A DNA stretch of 64,000 nt from Sporosarcina sp. D27 (lineage in GTDB: Bacteria > Bacillota > Bacilli > Bacillales_A > Planococcaceae), in contig NZ_AZUC01000047.1 in assembly GCF_000586555.1 (NCBI RefSeq), positions 1 through 64,000 of the forward strand, given 5' to 3'. Positions 1-8,768 of this stretch are shown piece after piece. Both the position numbers and the translations under genes were made by a program. Under the pieces are notes generated by a model, which searched no databases, was not told the DNA's origin, and worked only from the letters and a program-made list of their open reading frames with translations. Every line of letters begins with the position of its first letter. Position 1 is the stretch's first letter.

Positions 1-4
1 CCCT

Positions 5-35
5 CGGAAAGCGTCCGCTCGGAGCGGAAATCAAC
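5..35. repeat. Possible fragment of a dispersed intergenic repeat
   Basis: Positions 14-28 form a perfect 7-bp inverted repeat (TCCGCTC, one base, GAGCGGA), followed by AAATCAAC. From memory, very similar sequence (AAAGCG...GAGCGGAAATCAAC) recurs between genes in Bacillales genomes. No second copy was noticed in this window, so the repeat status is inference. It could instead be the 3' end of an off-window gene or its terminator. Confidence 0.3.
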
Positions 36-57
36 TTTTCCTAGTCAATACTATTGT

Positions 58-108
58 AAAAGAAAAAGACTGTAGACAAACCCCGTGATTTCTGGAGTTT
101 GTCTACAG
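58..108 (-). terminator. Rho-independent terminator of the gcv operon
   Basis: A perfect 12-bp stem (CTGTAGACAAAC at 70-81 with GTTTGTCTACAG at 97-108) is followed on the minus strand by a T-rich tract (58-69). It lies just past the gcvPB stop and ends the glycine cleavage operon. Confidence 0.8.
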
Positions 109-114
109 CCTGAA

Positions 115-144
115 GACCGAAGCTTTCGCTTCGGTCCTTTTTTT
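115..144 (+). terminator. Plus-strand terminator facing the gcv operon
   Basis: GACCGAAGC and GCTTCGGTC close a TTTC loop and are followed by C and seven T on the plus strand, overlapping the gcvPB stop codon. It would end plus-strand transcription entering from off the left edge. On the minus strand no T tract follows, so for gcvPB it acts at most as a 3' stabiliser. Confidence 0.65.
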
Positions 145-1627
145 ATGCTTTCACTAATTCTTCTTCCGTTGCAGGAGTGTAACGAAGTACTGGCTTACGC
201 GCAGCTTTCGTTTCATCCAAACGATTAATGACTGTTGTATGAGGTGCTTCTTGAACGATTCCAGGGTTTTCTTCCACTTCTTTTGCGATTTGAATCATCG
301 CATCGATAAAGGAATCGAGCGTCTCTTTAGACTCTGTTTCAGTTGGCTCGATCATCATGCCTTCTTCGACATTGAGTGGGAAGTAGACTGTTGGTGGATG
401 GAATCCAAAATCGAGCAGTCGCTTCGCCATATCGAGCGTCCGAACACCAAGTTTTTTCTGACGACGCCCTGATAAAACAAACTCATGCTTACAGTGCTGT
501 GTATATGGAAGATCGAAAAATGGCTCCAAACGACGCATCATATAGTTCGCATTCAGAACTGCATTCTCCGTGACTGCTTTCAAACCATCTGGTCCCATCG
601 AGCGGATGTACGTATAAGCACGCAAGTATATTCCGAAGTTCCCGTAAAACGGCTTTACACGACCAATGGATTGTGGAACGTCGTAGTTGAATGTGTAGAC
701 ACCATCGTTCTTTTCTAATACAGGTTTTGGCAAGAAAGCAACTAGATCTTTCTTCACACCAACTGGACCAGAACCTGGACCGCCACCGCCGTGTGGCCCT
801 GTGAACGTTTTATGCAAGTTTAAGTGAACTGCATCAAAGCCCATATCACCAGGTCGAGCCTTTGACATGACTGCATTCAAGTTGGCGCCATCGTAATATA
901 ACTTCCCACCTGCGCCGTGGACGATTTTGGCCATTTCCATAATGTGTTCTTCAAAAAGACCAAGAGTATTCGGATTTGTTAACATTAGAGCCGCAGTATC
1001 GTCTCCAACCTTCGCCTTTAAGTCTTCGATATCCACAAGACCGTTTTCATCAGAGTTAACGGTAACCGTATCAAATCCTGCAACCGTTGCAGATGCTGGA
1101 TTCGTTCCGTGTGCAGAGTCTGGAACGAGCACTTTAGTACGCCCTGTATCTCCATTTGCTTCATGGAATGCACGAATCATCATCAATGCAGTCCACTCAC
1201 CATGTGCTCCAGCTGCTGGTTGAAGTGTAACTTCATCCATACCTGTAATTTCACATAGATGTTCTTGCAAATCGTAGGCAATTTCCATTGCACCTTGTAC
1301 AGTTGACTCATCTTGCAATGGATGAATGTTCGCAAAACCTGGAATTCGAGCAACCGCTTCGTTTATTTTCGGATTGTATTTCATCGTACATGATCCCAGC
1401 GGATAAAACCCTGTGTCAACTCCATGATTTCGGTTCGATAAAGCGGTATAGTGACGCATGATATCCAACTCAGAAACTTCTGGAAGTGCAGCATCTTCTT
1501 TACGAACTAACGAATCGGGCAGGAGCGCTGACAAATCTACTTGAGGAACATCCAAATCAGTTAGGCTGTATCCAATACGTCCTGGTTTTGAGACTTCAAA
1601 AATGAGTGGTTGGTTTTCGTTATGCAT
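143..1627 (-). CDS. gcvPB: Glycine dehydrogenase (decarboxylating) subunit 2, GcvPB
   Basis: C-terminal half of the two-subunit P-protein of the glycine cleavage system. It binds pyridoxal phosphate, decarboxylates glycine and passes the aminomethyl group to the lipoyl H-protein in the cytosol. The PLP lysine is K273 in [17 protein letters not shown], the family signature. Length (494 residues) is normal. The chosen ATG lies inside the last codons of gcvPA (8-bp overlap, ATGCATAA), and GGAGG upstream within gcvPA gives the ribosome site, so the subunits are translationally coupled. Last gene of gcvT-gcvPA-gcvPB; gcvH and lipoate genes are not in the window. Confidence 0.96.
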   Translation of the reverse strand: MHNENQPLIFEVSKPGRIGYSLTDLDVPQVDLSALLPDSLVRKEDAALPEVSELDIMRHYTALSNRNHGVDTGFYPLGSCTMKYNPKINEAVARIPGFANIHPLQDESTVQGAMEIAYDLQEHLCEITGMDEVTLQPAAGAHGEWTALMMIRAFHEANGDTGRTKVLVPDSAHGTNPASATVAGFDTVTVNSDENGLVDIEDLKAKVGDDTAALMLTNPNTLGLFEEHIMEMAKIVHGAGGKLYYDGANLNAVMSKARPGDMGFDAVHLNLHKTFTGPHGGGGPGSGPVGVKKDLVAFLPKPVLEKNDGVYTFNYDVPQSIGRVKPFYGNFGIYLRAYTYIRSMGPDGLKAVTENAVLNANYMMRRLEPFFDLPYTQHCKHEFVLSGRRQKKLGVRTLDMAKRLLDFGFHPPTVYFPLNVEEGMMIEPTETESKETLDSFIDAMIQIAKEVEENPGIVQEAPHTTVINRLDETKAARKPVLRYTPATEEELVKA

Positions 1628-2966
1628 GGACGGCCTCCATTTCCTGCACAAGTGCATCAATCTCTTCTTTCGTCCGTTGCTCAGTCACTGCAAATAATGC
1701 GTGATTTCCCATTCCTTCATATGTCAAACTGAGATCATATCCGCCGATAATACCTTGCTCTAGCAATTGTTTGTTCAACTCTTTCACTGAACGCTTGCAA
1801 TCTACTACGATTTCGTTAAAGTGTGAATTCCCTCCAAGAACTGTAAAACCAGCTTTTTCAAATGCTTGCTTAGCATAATGAGTTTTTGCATAGTTTTGGT
1901 AGGCAATTTCACGTGCACCAGTTTTACCTAGAGCTGTCATCGCGACAGAAGCTGCAAGTGCGTTCAACGCTTGGTTTGAACAAATATTGGAAGTGGCTTT
2001 ATCGCGGCGAATATGCTGTTCACGTGCTTGCAATGTAAGTACATAGCCCCGTCGACCTTGATCATCTGTCGTTTCGCCGACAAGACGTCCTGGAACTTTA
2101 CGCATAAGTTTCTTAGTTACTGCGAAATAGCCGCAATGCGGCCCACCGAACTGCTCAGGGATACCGAAGGGTTGTGCATCCCCAACTGTGATGTCTGCCC
2201 CGAGTTCGCCTGGAGGTGTTAAAATACCAAGTGCCAATGGATTGGATGATACGACAAACAAAGCACCATTGTCGTGCGCTAACTCACCGATCGCCTGTAA
2301 TTCTTCAACTTGACCGAAGAAGTTTGGATATTGCACCAGAACAGCAGCCGTATCATCAGCCAACAATTTCTTTAATTCTTCGACATCTGTCACGCCATCT
2401 TTTTGCGGAATTGTGATTACTTCAATCTGCTGACCATCCGCGTATGAGCGAACTACATCTCGGGATTCCGGATGAACGGCTGCAGAAACGAGTAGTTTCT
2501 TTCTTTTCGTATGTCCTGCAGCAAGGGTTCCGGCTTCAGCAAGCGCAGTACCGCCATCATACATAGAGGAATTTGCAAGATCCATACCCGTTAACTCACA
2601 AATCATCGTCTGGAATTCAAAAATCGCTTGAAGTTCCCCTTGAGAAATTTCCGGTTGATACGGCGTATATGCTGTGTAAAATTCAGATCTAGAAATAACA
2701 TGGTCGACAATGATTGGCTTGTAGTGATCATAAACGCCTGCTCCAAGGAAGGATGCATACTGTTTGGAATCCGCATTTTTCGCTGCTAATCTAGAAAGCT
2801 CTTTAAGTAATGCAGATTCGGATTTTGCTTCCTTAATGGCTAAATCCCTAGTGAAACGAACACTTTCAGGTATGTCTGCGAACAGTTCGTCGACGGAAGA
2901 AATTCCGATAACATTCAACATTTCTTCACGATCGGCTTCAGTCATTGGCATATAACGATGCATCAT
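1620..2966 (-). CDS. gcvPA: Glycine dehydrogenase (decarboxylating) subunit 1, GcvPA
   Basis: N-terminal half of the split P-protein; it pairs with GcvPB to form the active glycine decarboxylase. It shares the PLP-enzyme fold but lacks the PLP lysine, as expected. At 448 residues it has family length, with a typical start (MHRYMP then T-EADREEML) and a glycine-rich [17 protein letters not shown] segment in the middle. GAGGGGAAC stands eight bases before the first of two adjacent ATG codons, so either may be used. It follows gcvT by 48 bp and shares its riboswitch-controlled transcript. Confidence 0.96.
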   Translation of the reverse strand: MMHRYMPMTEADREEMLNVIGISSVDELFADIPESVRFTRDLAIKEAKSESALLKELSRLAAKNADSKQYASFLGAGVYDHYKPIIVDHVISRSEFYTAYTPYQPEISQGELQAIFEFQTMICELTGMDLANSSMYDGGTALAEAGTLAAGHTKRKKLLVSAAVHPESRDVVRSYADGQQIEVITIPQKDGVTDVEELKKLLADDTAAVLVQYPNFFGQVEELQAIGELAHDNGALFVVSSNPLALGILTPPGELGADITVGDAQPFGIPEQFGGPHCGYFAVTKKLMRKVPGRLVGETTDDQGRRGYVLTLQAREQHIRRDKATSNICSNQALNALAASVAMTALGKTGAREIAYQNYAKTHYAKQAFEKAGFTVLGGNSHFNEIVVDCKRSVKELNKQLLEQGIIGGYDLSLTYEGMGNHALFAVTEQRTKEEIDALVQEMEAVHA

Positions 2967-3014
2967 AAATAGTTCCCCTCTTTCCCTTTGTACGGAAATA
3001 GTATCCGTTTCACT

Positions 3015-4115
3015 TCATGAGCGCTTATAAAATGGTGTTTCTATAATTAGAGCTTTCAGCTTTTTATTTCTGACTTCCACTTCAAGTTCTTGTCCAAGTT
3101 CAGATACATCTTGGTTCACTAGCGCAAAGCCTATATTTTTTTTCAATGTAGGAGATTGTGTTCCAGTCGTTACTTCACCGACCAATTCGTCATTGTGATA
3201 AACGGGATATCCGGTACGCGGAATTCCTTTGTCTATCATTTCAATTCCGACAAGTTTGCGCGGAACGCCATCTTGCTTTTGTGCAGACAAAACTGATTTA
3301 CCGAGGAAGTCCTCTTCCTTTTTCAATTTCACAACAAAACCAAGTCCAGCTTCCAGTGGTGATATTTCTTTCGACAATTCTTGTCCGTACAATGGTAAAC
3401 CCGCTTCAAAACGAAGTGTGTCCCTTGCACCGAGACCTGCTGGAACTAATCCATCTTCTTTCCCTTCGGTCAATATTCGATCCCAGAGAATAATTGCCGC
3501 TTCAGGAGAACAGTAGATTTCAAAACCATTTTCTCCAGTGTATCCGGTACGCGATAACAACGTTTTTTCACCAGCAATATCCACATTGTCTTTAAAACGG
3601 AAGAAACGAATTTCTGCCAGTGGTTCATCTGTAAGGCGTTGTAGAATGGTTTCTGCTTTAGGTCCTTGCAATGCAAGTAACGCCCAGTTCTCCGACTGAT
3701 TGTCAATTTGCACGTCTTCATTAGCCTGTTCTTTCATCCAGCTAACATCTTTTTCAATATTGGATGCATTTACAACTAAAAGATAGTCGTTTTCTCCCCG
3801 TTTATAGATTAACAAATCATCGATTGTGCCGCCATCTTCATAACACATAGCAGTATACTGCGCTTGCCCGTCTACTAATTTTGCAACATCATTCGTCACA
3901 AGCTTTTGCAAGAAAGGTAATGCGCCTTCTCCACTCACGAGAACTTCACCCATGTGGGATACATCGAAGAGTCCAGCGTTTGTTCGTACAGCTTCATGTT
4001 CTGCTTTTATGCTAGAAAACTGGACTGGTAGTTCCCAACCACCAAAATCGATAGTTTTTCCATTATACCGCACATAACTATCAAAAAGCGGTGTTCGTTT
4101 TAAAGTTCCTGACAA
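3015..4115 (-). CDS. gcvT: Aminomethyltransferase, glycine cleavage T-protein
   Basis: Transfers the methylene group from the aminomethylated H-protein to tetrahydrofolate, releasing ammonia and 5,10-methylene-THF. The family opening ([16 protein letters not shown], then [14 protein letters not shown]) and [11 protein letters not shown] are intact; length is 366 residues. An in-frame ATG at 4130 precedes the only good ribosome site (GGGGGAG, 4119-4125), so that ATG is unlikely; the TTG at 4115, six bases after the site, fits both spacing and the usual N terminus ([11 protein letters not shown]). First gene of the operon, directly after the riboswitch and its terminator. Confidence 0.95.
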   Translation of the reverse strand: MSGTLKRTPLFDSYVRYNGKTIDFGGWELPVQFSSIKAEHEAVRTNAGLFDVSHMGEVLVSGEGALPFLQKLVTNDVAKLVDGQAQYTAMCYEDGGTIDDLLIYKRGENDYLLVVNASNIEKDVSWMKEQANEDVQIDNQSENWALLALQGPKAETILQRLTDEPLAEIRFFRFKDNVDIAGEKTLLSRTGYTGENGFEIYCSPEAAIILWDRILTEGKEDGLVPAGLGARDTLRFEAGLPLYGQELSKEISPLEAGLGFVVKLKKEEDFLGKSVLSAQKQDGVPRKLVGIEMIDKGIPRTGYPVYHNDELVGEVTTGTQSPTLKKNIGFALVNQDVSELGQELEVEVRNKKLKALIIETPFYKRS

Positions 4116-4136
4116 CACAATCTCCCCCATTCATCT

Positions 4137-4176
4137 AAAAAAAAGAAAGAGACCCCCTTTTTTAAAAGAGAGCCCC
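4137..4176 (-). terminator. Riboswitch-controlled terminator before gcvT
   Basis: On the minus strand GGGGCTCTC (4176-4168) pairs with GGGGGTCTC (4157-4149) through alternating Watson-Crick and G-U pairs, extended by TTTT/AAAA, with a U-rich tract (4137-4148) after it. It sits between the glycine aptamers and gcvT, the place of the expression platform in B. subtilis. The stem reuses the 3' flank of the second aptamer, which suggests that ligand binding prevents its formation (an ON switch); this is inference from the layout. Confidence 0.75.
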
Positions 4177-4352
4177 TGTCCATCCTTCTGAACGCTCCAT
4201 ACTGCGGAAGCTAACTTCAGAGGTCGGCCACAATTGACCAACACTGTTCAGAGATGCGTCCAACATGAGTCTTTTTGCCTGAGAGATTCATGACGTTGTC
4301 ACTTGCTCCTTCGGCGGCGCTTTGTGCGCTCTCTCCCCATGCATTCATCCGC
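4172..4352 (-). ncRNA. Glycine riboswitch (gcvT element), second aptamer divergent
   Basis: The first aptamer (about 4253-4350) carries the conserved parts GGGGAGAG, GCCGAAGGAGCAA (4303-4315) and AATCTCTCAGGCAAAAAGAC (4269-4288). The following 4175-4252 stretch has the place and length of a second aptamer, with hairpins GTTGGTC/GGCCGAC and GCTTCC/GGAGC and a closing TCTGAA/TTCAGA helix, but the core is degenerate: TCTGAAGTTAGC replaces the usual CCGAAGGGGCAA-type core and TTCAGAAGGATGGACAG replaces CTTTCAGGTGCCAGGACAG. It precedes the glycine cleavage operon it should control. Confidence 0.92.
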
Positions 4353-4402
4353 ACTATTCAATTGTTGCAAGATAGTTTAAGATTCCGAAAACTAATATCT
4401 TT

Positions 4403-4438
4403 CGACCCTATCTTACCAGTTTGCCGATTGAAGTGCAA
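4403..4438 (-). promoter_or_regulatory. Sigma-A promoter of the gcv operon
   Basis: Minus-strand TTGCAC (4433-4438), a 17-bp spacer ending in TGG, and TAAGAT (4410-4415) match a vegetative promoter with a partly extended -10. Transcription would begin near 4403, about 50 bases before the riboswitch core. Confidence 0.75.
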
Positions 4439-4465
4439 TTACTTTTGAGAGCCGCTTAATGGATC

Positions 4466-4999
4466 TTAAGGGATTTCAATTGAATCTGTCTCACTAGATA
4501 AACGTTCCATTTGGAATGCGATGTACTCTGTGACTTTACTAAGAGATCGCTGCCTTGTCTGAACTATGAAATGTGCAGATTGTTTATACGCATCGTAGCG
4601 TTTGTGGTAAAGTTGCTCGATTTCTGCACGGGATGAGCGCTGAACAATTGGCCTGTTTTTATCCGTTGCAATCCTTCGCCAGATATCTCGAAAAGGGGCG
4701 TCAAGGAAAAACACCAGTCCAGTTGCACGCATGAGCTTTCGATTTTCTTTACGCATAGCAACACCACCACCCGTTGCGATGATACACTTTTCGTCTCGAA
4801 AGGTTTGAAGAAATTCCGTTTCCATCTCACGAAATCGTTCTTCCCCAAAGGTTTCAAAAATTTGTGGGATCGTCATACCTGTTTTCTGTACGATTTCATG
4901 ATCCATGTCATAAAAGGGGAGCTTTGTGAAAAAACTCAATCGCTTTCCGATTGCACTTTTTCCACACCCCATGAATCCAACTAGGTATACTTTGTTCAT
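4466..4999 (-). CDS. aroK: Shikimate kinase
   Basis: Phosphorylates shikimate with ATP, fifth step of chorismate synthesis, in the cytosol. Walker A motif GFMGCGKS is at residues 8-16, the shikimate-binding GEERFREME in the first third, and IATGGGV follows; an R-rich lid segment (IATDKNRP) comes after. The length, 177 residues, is normal. The ATG lies only four bases after the comGG stop with no terminator between, so it is at least partly cotranscribed with the comG operon; a separate promoter would have to lie inside comGF or comGG. Symbols aroK and aroI are both used in Bacillales. Confidence 0.93.
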   Translation of the reverse strand: MNKVYLVGFMGCGKSAIGKRLSFFTKLPFYDMDHEIVQKTGMTIPQIFETFGEERFREMETEFLQTFRDEKCIIATGGGVAMRKENRKLMRATGLVFFLDAPFRDIWRRIATDKNRPIVQRSSRAEIEQLYHKRYDAYKQSAHFIVQTRQRSLSKVTEYIAFQMERLSSETDSIEIP

Positions 5000-5003
5000 A
5001 AAA

Positions 5004-5171
5004 TCATCCGCCCTGCATTTTTGTTATCGCTGCCTTCTCATAAACCGTTCCCAGCGAATCATACGTTCCATATAAACTATCATGCCACGAAACGAATGTA
5101 AAAAGAAAGAGGGAGACGAAAAATAATAATGCAAGTGCCATTAAAAGGACGACCCCATGTTCATCTTTCAC
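5004..5171 (-). CDS. comGG: Short ComGG-like competence pseudopilin
   Basis: A 55-residue protein in the position of comGG, last gene of the comG operon. It has a hydrophilic start (VKDEHG), one hydrophobic helix (residues 7-28) and a short polar tail. B. subtilis ComGG is about 124 residues, so most of the globular part is missing, although the reading frame and stop look clean. GTG at 5171 is preferred: it overlaps the end of comGF, as the other comG genes overlap. Identification is by position and membrane helix, not by sequence identity. Confidence 0.6.
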   Translation of the reverse strand: MKDEHGVVLLMALALLFFVSLFLFTFVSWHDSLYGTYDSLGTVYEKAAITKMQGG

Positions 5172-5616
5172 TAAGACCAACCGCAACCCTCCTTTGGCGT
5201 TTGGTACCATCTTGAAGCGTTACAGAGACTACGAGTAATGGACCTTCATCAACGAAATTTACTTTTTGTACATTTGTTAGCAATGGAACATGACCCTGAC
5301 TTCCAACTCTCCTTCGTATGACACCACCTACGTTGCTATACTCGGTATTAGCAGATGTATCCATCATAAAGGCGGTTAAAACCGTTCCATCAGTGTTGAC
5401 GCCAATCGTTTTCACTGCCGAGAGATCTGTTTGCAAATCCACCATAAACAGCTCCCATTCAGTAGTTTGACTATCCGTTAACTGGTTATGTGTGGATTCT
5501 TTAAAGAGCAGGAACAGAATGATGAGGTGTAGGAACGCGGCCGCAATGAGCAGTTGAAACAAACTTTCAAGCAACGTATATCCTGACTCATACCGGTCTC
5601 CCTTCAAGGTATACAA
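5161..5616 (-). CDS. comGF: Competence protein ComGF
   Basis: Minor component of the competence pseudopilus system. A single hydrophobic helix near the N terminus (SGYTLLESLFQLLIAAAFLH, then LIILFLL) has a pseudopilin-like TLLE motif, and the C terminus has the ComGF signature IRRRVGSQGHVPLL followed by a beta-rich end. Length 151 residues is near the family size. The start is uncertain: TTG at 5616 overlaps the end of comGE by 13 bases and has no clear ribosome site, so translation is probably coupled. Confidence 0.85.
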   Translation of the reverse strand: MYTLKGDRYESGYTLLESLFQLLIAAAFLHLIILFLLFKESTHNQLTDSQTTEWELFMVDLQTDLSAVKTIGVNTDGTVLTAFMMDTSANTEYSNVGGVIRRRVGSQGHVPLLTNVQKVNFVDEGPLLVVSVTLQDGTKRQRRVAVGLSER

Positions 5617-5900
5617 ATCATTTCTGTATTGTTGGCTGTTGGATAATTAACGCACAACCGATCATTTACTACTGTCCATTCATATTCGGTACCGTCTTCA
5701 GTTCGAACTCCTTCGCTAATTCCATAAGTCGTATAGAGCAAAGCCCCTTGATACATCGTTTCTTTTGCTCTCATCTCATGTTTTTTGTTTTCTAATCCTG
5801 ATAGCATCCTAAACGATAAAGGCAGTAACGTACTAAAAATGACCATCATAATAGTTAAAGTTAAAATGGCTTCCGGCCAGGAATAACCCGATTCATTCAT
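5604..5900 (-). CDS. comGE: Competence pseudopilin-like protein ComGE
   Basis: A 98-residue protein with an N-terminal pilin-type segment: NESGYSWPEAILTLTIMMVI, with the glutamate five residues after the probable cleavage region, then a short globular part ending in CIP. It fits ComGE by position between comGD and comGF and by size; sequence conservation in this family is low. It overlaps comGD by 8 bp and comGF by 13 bp. The product should sit in the membrane and assemble with the major pseudopilin ComGC. Confidence 0.8.
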   Translation of the reverse strand: MNESGYSWPEAILTLTIMMVIFSTLLPLSFRMLSGLENKKHEMRAKETMYQGALLYTTYGISEGVRTEDGTEYEWTVVNDRLCVNYPTANNTEMICIP

Positions 5901-6330
5901 AGAGTAGCATCCTCCCCCTTTGGAACTGAAATTTAATCTTTTTCAATCCGCTTGAAGTTTCAAAAGTCATGGTCCCTGTTTTATACATATTTCCGTTTTT
6001 CTGAAAACTGATATTCCGTAATGTACTCGTGTTGTCAAATTTTAAGGTTGGTGGAAAGTTGGTTATTGTCATCACATTAGTATCAGAGTACGTCACCGAA
6101 TACGTTTTCCCATCATTCGTGAAACTAAGCCACGTAGTCGTTTGATGCGCAATTGAATATGCCTGCATCTTTTGAATCGTCGCCTTAAATGCTTCTAGCC
6201 CGTCCCGTTCCGACTGCACGGTTGTCCAGCCACTGCTAACCGGCATAATAATTGCAGTTAGTACCCCTAAGATTGTGAGTACCAGGAGCAACTCCAAAAA
6301 CGTCATACCTTGTTCAACCGAGTTGTTCAT
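5893..6330 (-). CDS. comGD: Competence pseudopilin ComGD
   Basis: A type II/IV prepilin-like protein of 145 residues. The N terminus MNNSVEQGMTFLELLLVLTI has the glycine-methionine cleavage context followed by TFLEL with the conserved glutamate at +5 and a hydrophobic helix. The rest is a beta-rich pseudopilin domain. It would be processed by ComC and join the competence pseudopilus needed for DNA uptake through the wall. Start overlaps the comGC stop by 4 bp. Confidence 0.9.
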   Translation of the reverse strand: MNNSVEQGMTFLELLLVLTILGVLTAIIMPVSSGWTTVQSERDGLEAFKATIQKMQAYSIAHQTTTWLSFTNDGKTYSVTYSDTNVMTITNFPPTLKFDNTSTLRNISFQKNGNMYKTGTMTFETSSGLKKIKFQFQRGRMLLYE

Positions 6331-6656
6331 TCAGTTCCAGAAGCTGATTTAGGATTAATCACTTTTCCCTCAGCATTTATTGTTAGCTCGGTACCATCCG
6401 GACATTTCGCCTCTGCAGGTAAATAGTCTTTAGCAGTTAAATCATCAAGACTAGTAGGAATTTGTTTCGTATCCATTTTGTAAGCCTGCACTTGCCCTTC
6501 CACCATTTTCAAGTAGGCATCACATCCCTTTGTGTCAATGGATTTCGAGTGCTTTGTTACGTTAGGAATCGCAACTAAAATCAGCACAGAAATAATTAAT
6601 AGTACAATCATCATTTCTATTAAAGTGAATGCTTTCTCATTGCGTAGAAATTTCAT
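6327..6656 (-). CDS. comGC: Major competence pseudopilin ComGC
   Basis: Main subunit of the competence pseudopilus. MKFLRNEKAFTLIEMMIVLL contains the prepilin peptidase site (KAFTLIE), with the glutamate at +5 of the mature protein and a hydrophobic helix. Mature domain has KYLPAEAKCPDG-like features of ComGC (here DYLPAEAKCPDG); length 109 is normal. AAAAGGAGCAAATTCA before ATG 6656 settles the start; the longer frame to 6734 reads back into comGB. One cysteine is seen after residue 60 and one before it, consistent with the intramolecular disulfide known for ComGC. Confidence 0.95.
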   Translation of the reverse strand: MKFLRNEKAFTLIEMMIVLLIISVLILVAIPNVTKHSKSIDTKGCDAYLKMVEGQVQAYKMDTKQIPTSLDDLTAKDYLPAEAKCPDGTELTINAEGKVINPKSASGTE

Positions 6657-6670
6657 TGAATTTGCTCCTT

Positions 6671-7756
6671 TTACATGTTTTTTATCATTCCGTACACGGG
6701 CAATAAAAGTGCTAAATAAGCTGCGATTATACAAACGGCTAGAGCGACAAACAAAACTGGTTGCAACATGGCCATCATCCGATTCACCTTTCGATCGATT
6801 GTGCTCCCTAACTGCTCACTATAGAGCAACAATTCCTTAGCTAAATGGCCACTGTCAGATCCGTGTTTTGCAAAGAACGATAAGTCTCGCGTAAGTCCAT
6901 CTGTAAGATTTATCGCGATATGAAATGGTTGTCCTTTTCCTGCTTCTTCATGAATTGATTGTGCAACTTGCGCTAGAATAGGATCCGTTTTTTGTTTCGT
7001 TAAAATAGTCATAGCTTCTTGAATTGAATTACCCGCTGCGAGTAAGTTTCCGGTTTCAGAAGCAAATAATCGCGTCAAAATGCTTCTATACATTTCACCA
7101 ACTAACGGAAGCGCTACTACTCTTTTGATTTTTGCTGCTGGACTTAATCGTTTCAAATAGACTCTAGTAAATACTAACAAAGCCCCACCAACTGCGATTC
7201 CTCCTAATAACATATCAGGTGCCTTCGCTACAACACGGGGTAAGTACTTTTCAATACCTTGTGTTGTCACCGATCGCGAAGTTGCTAGCGTCTCGAAGTT
7301 CGGTAAAAAATAAATCTTGAATGCAATTAGCAATAACGCCATCGCAAACATGAGTACAACTGGGTAAGTCGCTGCTTGAATGAATTTCTGTTTTCTTAGT
7401 TGTGCTGCTTCTAGACGAAGGGACGCACCATTCAAGGCTTCTGCTAACCTTCCATCAGTCTCGGACAACTCCACGGACAATAATATCCTGTCTGGAAATC
7501 CGAGAACTCTGAGTACTTCTGAAACGTTGGCTCCTCCTCTAAAAATGTCATCGATTTCTTGTATCAAGCTCAAACTATTTAAACTGTGATGAGGAAGCAA
7601 TAACGAAAAACATTCATGAATGGTATAGCCTTCCTGCAGTAATTCAGAAGCACGCAAAAGAAACATCGACTTGTTTTTTACAACGAATAACGAGTCCCTT
7701 TTGAGTGAAAACCAACGCTTATGGTGAATAGCTGGAGCTACTGTATTTTCTCGCAA
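6671..7756 (-). CDS. comGB: Competence pseudopilus inner-membrane platform protein ComGB
   Basis: GspF/PilC-like polytopic membrane protein that links the ATPase ComGA to pseudopilin assembly. Two related halves each carry a cytoplasmic helical domain (LLRASELLQEGYTIHEC... and LFASETGNLLAAGNSIQEAM...) followed by membrane helices; three clear hydrophobic segments are seen (near residues 125-145, 180-195 and 330-355). Length 361. TTG at 7756 with AAGGGAG upstream overlaps comGA by 38 bp; a later start is possible since the first 25 residues are poorly conserved in the family. Confidence 0.93.
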   Translation of the reverse strand: MRENTVAPAIHHKRWFSLKRDSLFVVKNKSMFLLRASELLQEGYTIHECFSLLLPHHSLNSLSLIQEIDDIFRGGANVSEVLRVLGFPDRILLSVELSETDGRLAEALNGASLRLEAAQLRKQKFIQAATYPVVLMFAMALLLIAFKIYFLPNFETLATSRSVTTQGIEKYLPRVVAKAPDMLLGGIAVGGALLVFTRVYLKRLSPAAKIKRVVALPLVGEMYRSILTRLFASETGNLLAAGNSIQEAMTILTKQKTDPILAQVAQSIHEEAGKGQPFHIAINLTDGLTRDLSFFAKHGSDSGHLAKELLLYSEQLGSTIDRKVNRMMAMLQPVLFVALAVCIIAAYLALLLPVYGMIKNM

Positions 7757-8720
7757 CTGCCTCTACGCTCCCTTCTTCAGAGAGATAAATCGGTTCTTTC
7801 TTACTAAGTGAGTCTTTAAGATACTCTAATTCTTCATCTTGATAAATCTCAAAAACAGCAGCCAGTTCGCCATCAGATTTACGAATGAGACGCTGAGCTG
7901 ATATGCAAACAGCCGTCTGCCGTAGCTCCTCTGCTGAAATACCGAAATCCATCATCCTGTAAAAGCAGCCTAAAGGATCTTTTGCGTGGACGGTAGTTAA
8001 AACTAAGTGACCAGTTAAAGATGCTTGCACAGCAATTTTCGCTGTTTCAGCATCGCGAATTTCACCGATCATAATAACATCCGGCGAATGACGTAGAATC
8101 GCTTTAAGTCCAGCTGCATAAGACATACCCGCTCGTTCATTCACTTGAATTTGTAGTAAATGATTATGAGGATTTTCAACTGGATCTTCTAACGTAATTA
8201 CGTGACGCTCTAACTCATTAACACAGTGTGCAGTTAACGAATAGATTGTCGTGGTCTTGCCGGAGCCAGTTGGACCTGTGATCATGAAAAGCCCTTGTTG
8301 CTGAGTAATAGAGTTTTTCAGCATTTCAGCCCATGATGGTTCGATACATAATTGATCAAGTGATACAATCCGGTCATGTTGTTGAATTCGTATAACTGCA
8401 CTTTCATTTAAATGTATGGATGGAATTGTTGAAATACGAAATGAGTAGTTACTTTTGTTGAATTGTTTGTGGAAAGAACCGCTTTGAGGTTTTCGGCGGT
8501 CACTAATATCGAGGGAAGATAGAAATTTGTAAAAAGAAATCATACGGGTCGCTAACTGTGGGGGGAGTTTACCGATCCGTTCCAGCTTTGTACTTTTTTT
8601 GTGGAACAAGCCATAACCATCTTCAGTTGGCACAAGGTGAATATCTGTTGCATCCACATCAATTGCTTTTTGCAATAGTTGAAAGCATTTTTGTTCGATC
8701 ACATTTTCTTGAGTTTCCAT
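7719..8720 (-). CDS. comGA: Competence pseudopilus assembly ATPase ComGA
   Basis: Secretion-type (GspE/PilB-like) ATPase that powers pseudopilus assembly at the cytoplasmic membrane. Walker A ITGPTGSGKTTT is at residues 148-158, followed by the Asp-box ITLEDPVE and Walker B region DVIMIGEIRD, then the His-box GHLVLTTVHA. Length 333 residues, slightly below B. subtilis ComGA (about 356). AGAGGGG five bases before ATG 8720 favours this start over the upstream one at 8744. First gene of the comG operon, with a possible ComK site upstream. Confidence 0.95.
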   Translation of the reverse strand: METQENVIEQKCFQLLQKAIDVDATDIHLVPTEDGYGLFHKKSTKLERIGKLPPQLATRMISFYKFLSSLDISDRRKPQSGSFHKQFNKSNYSFRISTIPSIHLNESAVIRIQQHDRIVSLDQLCIEPSWAEMLKNSITQQQGLFMITGPTGSGKTTTIYSLTAHCVNELERHVITLEDPVENPHNHLLQIQVNERAGMSYAAGLKAILRHSPDVIMIGEIRDAETAKIAVQASLTGHLVLTTVHAKDPLGCFYRMMDFGISAEELRQTAVCISAQRLIRKSDGELAAVFEIYQDEELEYLKDSLSKKEPIYLSEEGSVEAVARKYSSSSYSP

Positions 8721-8768
8721 GTACACCCCTCTCTCTATAAACATAAGACCGCTTTATGTCTTGCCCAT

